From Climacium dendroides (Eukaryota; Streptophyta; Bryopsida; Hypnales; Climaciaceae): 64,000 nt of DNA. The stretch covers positions 6,448,001-6,512,000 of the forward strand of contig OX467082.1 of NCBI GenBank assembly GCA_950106755.1, in the 5' to 3' direction. Shown here piece by piece: positions 59,713 through 64,000 of the stretch. Each line of letters begins with the position of its first letter. Within the stretch, counting starts at the first letter, position 1. Below the pieces are notes generated by a model. It saw nothing but the letters and a program-made list of their open reading frames with translations, had not been told where the DNA came from and searched no databases. Position numbers and translations under genes: made by a program.

Positions 59713-60236
59713 TTGACCTCTAAAGGCCCAAGGTTGTTTTTCCATCAAAAATCGTTTTAAATTGCCAATTCTATAGCAAAGAGGAAAAACAATTAAAATT
59801 GTATTTTTCTGTATATTTAATCAAATTATCTTGCACTAGTCAAGTATAAAATTGTGTGGAATTTTTTTTTGAAATTTTCACCAAATACATTGTACTTGAA
59901 GTGAAGAAAACTTATTTTGAAGCACATTTATTGACTAGATTATATATTTGACTTTAAACTTTTTTGATTAAAAAATTTTGCACTAAAAACTTTGATTTTA
60001 AAATCTTTTAAATGTTGAATATTTGAGTTGAAGGTATAGGAAATTTTTTAAATGTTGTATTTTTTTCTTTAAAAAATTGTTAAGTAAAAGTTGGTACAAG
60101 ATTGAAGGAAATATTAAATTGTCATTAGCTCTAAGATGGAATTGAAAGAGACTAATATCTTCAAAAATTGAGATTACACAAACATACTTGAAATCCATTT
60201 TCTTCCTAGAAAGGACTTTGGGACTTTATAGGTTAA
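59713..60236. mobile_element. Diverged TIR element of the TTAACCCC family (about 524 bp)
   Basis: The left end TTGACCTCTAAAGGCCCAAG pairs inverted with TTTGGGACTTTATAGGTTAA at the right end (60217-60236), with several mismatches. The interior is AT-rich and noncoding. The placement depends on the resemblance to the better copies at 52015 and 57118. Confidence 0.5.
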
Positions 60237-62094
60237 GCTATCTAGATTTTTACTCAATATTATTGAAAGTTTAATTGGAAATTTCTTTTAAGTATGCATT
60301 TTTTTGAAACTAAACGAATTAACTCTGAATCAATTTAAAATTGTTTAAACCAGTTTTTTCTAAATAAGCATTAGGGCCTTCCTTATAAATATAAGTTACA
60401 TATTTAAAAAAAAAATGTGAATTGGTTTTGTAAAGTCACATTTCAAGAAGCAATTAATTTACAACTATTTCTTCTAGACTTGACTTTCCTCAAATGCCAA
60501 ACTAATTACACCCTAATCTTTATTGCAAAAGTGGACAAGAAAGAGGATCAATTCCATCTAAACATATCAATATAAAATTTGTTTATATTTTGTGGTTGAT
60601 TAGTTTTGTATTTATCTCCCAAATTTTTTTAATTTGAGGTATTTTAGTATGAACATAGAGTCAAATTTAGATGATGAAGCAATTTATAATAAGTTTTTGG
60701 GTTTCCTTCAAGTTGGAATTTTGAACCTTGGAATAAATGCCAAATTGTAATATACGATAAGCATATCCATAATTGTCACTAATGACACTTAAGCATAGTT
60801 AATACTAGTATATCTCGTGCCATTGCTACAATCAAAATAAAAGTAAATGTAATTTTCTAAATTTTCAGTTCATAAAAACTTTAAAATTCAATCATTTTTT
60901 CACCATAGGTTTAAACACTATGAAACAAAGTATGTGCATGTGCACGTTTCTATTCAAGATTTTGTGCAAGGTCGTCTATTGCAAATCTTGATTTTTTAGT
61001 ATTGAGTACCACAAGAAATGTGCCTCAAATACACTAGATTTTGTAGAAAACGTCACATTAGAAAATTCATTTAAAAAAATCATAGAGTAGATCTTAAAAA
61101 CTGATCAATTGATTGGGGTTATGCATGTTACATTCTTCAACCTTTTATTTTTTGGTGACCAACTTTTTAGATTTGACAAGTGAAAAGAAGATTGAGAGAC
61201 TTCAAATTACTTTTACAGTTTTAACACCCTCGTGATCAAACGTCATAATCTTTCAATCTATAAGTGATATTGTTGTCTTTTCTTTTCCCATACAATCTCT
61301 AATATGCTTAGATCGAATTTACATGGTTACAATTCATAAAACCTTCATAAAACCTATCAAAATGTTGTCTTTTTGTTCAATGTAGAGTAAATTCCAAGAA
61401 GCTGGAAAAAAAAAGGCCTTCAGCATTTAGGGGTTAGTAAATGCTAGGGTCCAAAAGTAAATGTTGCATTTTGGATCACAATATTTATGGGTCTACCTTA
61501 TTAGAGCTGGGGGCATTTCATCCAAATGCACCCAATGTCCTAAATTCCTAAAGTAAGTAAGTGTCTAGTAGGGTGCAATGCTATGTGACTTTAAATGGGA
61601 CCTTCGGAGTGACAATGACAATGATTGGGAGGTTGTTGCATATTCCTTCTCCTAAGCAACCACTTGGCAACTGAAAACATTTGGCCCTAGAAAACTGCAC
61701 CACACTTGCAAGTTGACAATGATCTCATCCATCCAACCAAAGTCACCTACCTACAGAACTGTGGATGGAATTCATCTCTCCCAGAAGTTCAGTTAGGTTT
61801 CCTTGCCCCAGGCAATTTTGGATTTGCGGGTCGGTCGCGAAACAGGATGAAGTTTTACGGATGCACGAAATTCCATCCGCCTCCCAACATGAGTCATGCT
61901 TTGAATGTGTCCTTTGAAGACGGACGGAAAAAAATTGGATGAGCCCGCACGAGCGACGACATCCATCCACTCTGGTGCATCGGGACTGATGTCTGCCTGT
62001 TGCGGATGGATAGAATCTTACTCGGAAATTACATCCATCCAGTACCACCCTTACTTAGCAAACGTTGATTCCTAGTTCAAAACTCGCCCTTTGG
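60237..62094. other. Spacer; AT-rich, then a short balanced stretch
   Basis: Up to 61.4 kb the DNA is AT-rich, with a right-end-like TTTAGGGGTTAG at 61427-61438. From 61500 to 62060 composition is balanced and CATCCATCC-type words recur (near 61727, 61958 and 62031). Frames there (61706-61942 plus, 61743-62048 minus) show no domain. This may be transposon debris. Confidence 0.4.
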
Positions 62095-62392
62095 TAGGAG
62101 GTCCACAAATGGATCATTTAAGGGCAGGAACTGAATTTTAGAGAGGTGAAACATCTTGAAATATTTTTCAGTAAATTTTCCTTGAAAGGCAAGTGGAATT
62201 GGCACCTAACCCAAGTCGTTTCGTATTTTTTGGAGCTTTGTGGAATTAGTTATAAGATTTTGAAGTTGAAATGGCATAGGGCTCTAAAACGGCTCACCTC
62301 TTAAAATGTACACTGTTTGTACATTGCTGAAGGCTATGAAAAAGCAACATATACAAATAGTGTACATTTAAGGAGGTGAGTCATTTTAGAAC
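62095..62392 (+). mobile_element. Dispersed ~300-bp hairpin element, copy 3
   Basis: Begins TAGGAGGTCCACAAATGG and continues block for block like the copy at 47905 (AAATTTTCCTTGAAAGGCAA, CACCTAACCCAAGTCGTTTC, TTTGTGGAATTAGTTATA). The terminal hairpin has arms near 62283-62323 and 62350-62390, with more mismatches than copy 2. Confidence 0.8.
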
Positions 62393-62429
62393 TTCCTACC
62401 TTGTTGCAAACCTTATCATGAGATGGGTA

Positions 62430-62645
62430 CACGCACCTCCTTTTTGCTTCTATGTCGAGTTATTATTATTAGAATGGTCAAATTTTTATATTTTCTTGTT
62501 GGCATTTGGATATCATGTGCAAAAGTTATGAAAGAACAAAGTTTGGTTCTGAAATAATTTCTTCCACATAAGTACATATTGATTTTGAAGATGTTCATAG
62601 AGTGAAGGTGGTGGTTTAGAGTCAATGGTGCATTGGTGGGGGAGG
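62430..62645. repeat. Dispersed repeat B, copy 2
   Basis: Direct counterpart of 54226-54505 (TTATTATTATTAGAATGGTC, TTTTCTTGTTGGCATTTGG, TCATGTGCAAAAGTTATG). It lacks part of the first copy's middle. Confidence 0.7.
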
Positions 62646-64000
62646 GGCCACCTCATATTATCTCTAATACACTTTGCTACATTACAATATGTTGTATGGT
62701 AATTGTGATATGCCAGTATTGAAATTTGTGATATTTTTGAAATACTTTTGTGATGCTTTTGTAAAGGTCAAATAAATGAAAGTTTTTCCATGGCAATTTT
62801 CATAGAATTCAACATGTGAGTCAAATGTTACAAGTTTTTTTTTTGTTAGAAGACCAAGATTGGGCAATGTAAATTAATCATGTAACTTAACAAGTTCAAT
62901 TTTCAAAGAATTCAAAGGTTTATTACATTCACATTTGGATACAAAGCTTTCATCCTTTACATTATTATTTGTAAGTTGAAAGATATAAATATATTATAAA
63001 AAAACCAATTATGTTATTTTATGGCAATTAATTATAAAAAAATTAGTATTTAATTTTGATGATTTTACAAAATCAAGATGTACAGTACATTGAAATTGTG
63101 GATTGTGATTTGGAATTCAAATATGTTCATTTCTAAACAAATTTTTAGTTTTTAGCCCACATAGATTATTTGATATAGTAGTTACCAAAGTCTAAAAATG
63201 CATTATGAAAAATTGCCTAAAATGTTGTAGGCACTACTTTAAAAAGTTATAATTTTTCAATTTGTTGAAGTTACTTGTCATCAAAATCTCTAAAATCTCA
63301 TATGTGTGAATAAAAAAACAAGATTCTACTAGTGGATATGACAAATTTGACAATGTTTCGATTTTTGTTTGTTGATTACGTTAGAAATTACCATCATAAA
63401 TTTGTTTTTAATGAAATGCAATCATTGAATTTTTTCTTAAGTTATTAATATCTAAGAGAGTAGACATCCAATGGACGGACAATTATTGTTTCAAGAGATA
63501 ATTGTGGAAGCTAAATAAAACATATAAAATACATTCACATTTGTTGAATTAGTAGTAGTTGCCTATATTCAATTAGCTTTGAAACCTCATGTTTAATGTT
63601 TTTTGTGCAAAATTTTGAATTACTTCATATTAGGATGGAAAAAAGGGAAATAAAATACAAAAGTAAAGTTTTTTTGGATGGATTCTTGTGAATCCAATAT
63701 CTCATTTGACTGAAAATTTGATTTTCCCTATGACTTAGTTCTTTAAGGATATTCTCACATCCATTGATAATATTTTATTCATTGTAAGGAAAATAATAAC
63801 CTAGGTCAATAGATCAAGATAAAAAATTTAACTCCCCTCTAATCTTAATCCTCCTTCATTGTAGAGGTTATTTTTCCTTCTCCCAAATAAGAATTCTACC
63901 TCTCAACTTTATGACATCTATATTCTAAATGATGAGTCATTATCACAAAGTTTAGCCCCTATGATTTGGCAACAATTATCGTATAGTTATCGTTATTTCA
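62646..64000. other. AT-rich spacer to window end, no gene seen
   Basis: Short random frames only. A block near 63235-63320 recalls the internal repeat at 53.1 kb (GTTATAATTTTTCAATTTGT, AAATCTCTAAAATCTCATAT). Confidence 0.45.

Noticed and set aside
61500..62060. Possible gene in the balanced-composition stretch
   Set aside because: Both frames are short, with no splice-consistent continuation or known motif. CATCCATCC words suggest repeat debris.
1..64000. tRNA, rRNA or organelle insertions
   Set aside because: No cloverleaf with matching promoter boxes, rRNA core or chloroplast/mitochondrial coding block was recognised. A dedicated scan could still find degenerate ones.

Overview
This is nuclear DNA from a land plant. 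Every confident gene is plant-type, is split by short AT-rich introns with GT-AG borders, and belongs to a single-copy housekeeping family: m6A methyltransferase subunit MTB, plant tRNA ligase RNL, isoprenylcysteine methylesterase ICME, an NBR1-type PB1 protein, and a broken dihydroorotase. Gene density is low (about one gene per 12 kb), and spacers are very AT-rich and full of small foldback repeats. A bryophyte or other non-seed plant would fit, but the sequence does not settle this.

Layout. 1-6639 (minus): six exons of MTB, whose 3' end lies beyond the left edge. 6640-7600: its leader and promoter, followed by a 74-bp minisatellite (7723-8116). 8117-12033: AT-rich spacer with one dispersed repeat. 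12034-13623 (plus): a five-exon PB1-only gene related to NBR1. 13624-21330: AT-rich spacer with three foldback elements (two copies of one MITE and one CACTA-ended element). 21330-22807: GC-richer leader. 22808-33534 (plus): a complete 28-exon tRNA ligase gene, reconstructed here exon by exon. 36900-38165 (minus): remains of a dihydroorotase gene with frameshifts. 39321-43505 (plus): a complete 12-exon ICME gene with a foldback element directly after its stop. 44498-45301 (minus): an unrecognised single-exon ORF with a coiled coil and a His-rich tail, whose 3' end is partly duplicated. 45302-64000: no gene recognised. This part holds a 173-bp satellite in both orientations (47.7-49.4 kb and 54.9-55.6 kb), a TIR family starting TTAACCCCTAAAGGACC, a roughly 300-bp element carrying a 42-nt-arm hairpin, and other repeats.

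The genes do not form a pathway or cluster; they look like ordinary neighbours. MTB partners MTA in writing m6A on mRNA. RNL seals tRNA halves and the spliced unfolded-protein-response bZIP mRNA. ICME demethylates prenylated proteins. The PB1 protein resembles the oligomerisation domain of the autophagy receptor NBR1. I found no evidence of a novel multi-gene system. The most interesting items are the PB1-only NBR1 relative, the very long repeat-bearing N-terminus of MTB, the dihydroorotase relic, the unknown His-rich ORF, and the repeat families with strong hairpins.
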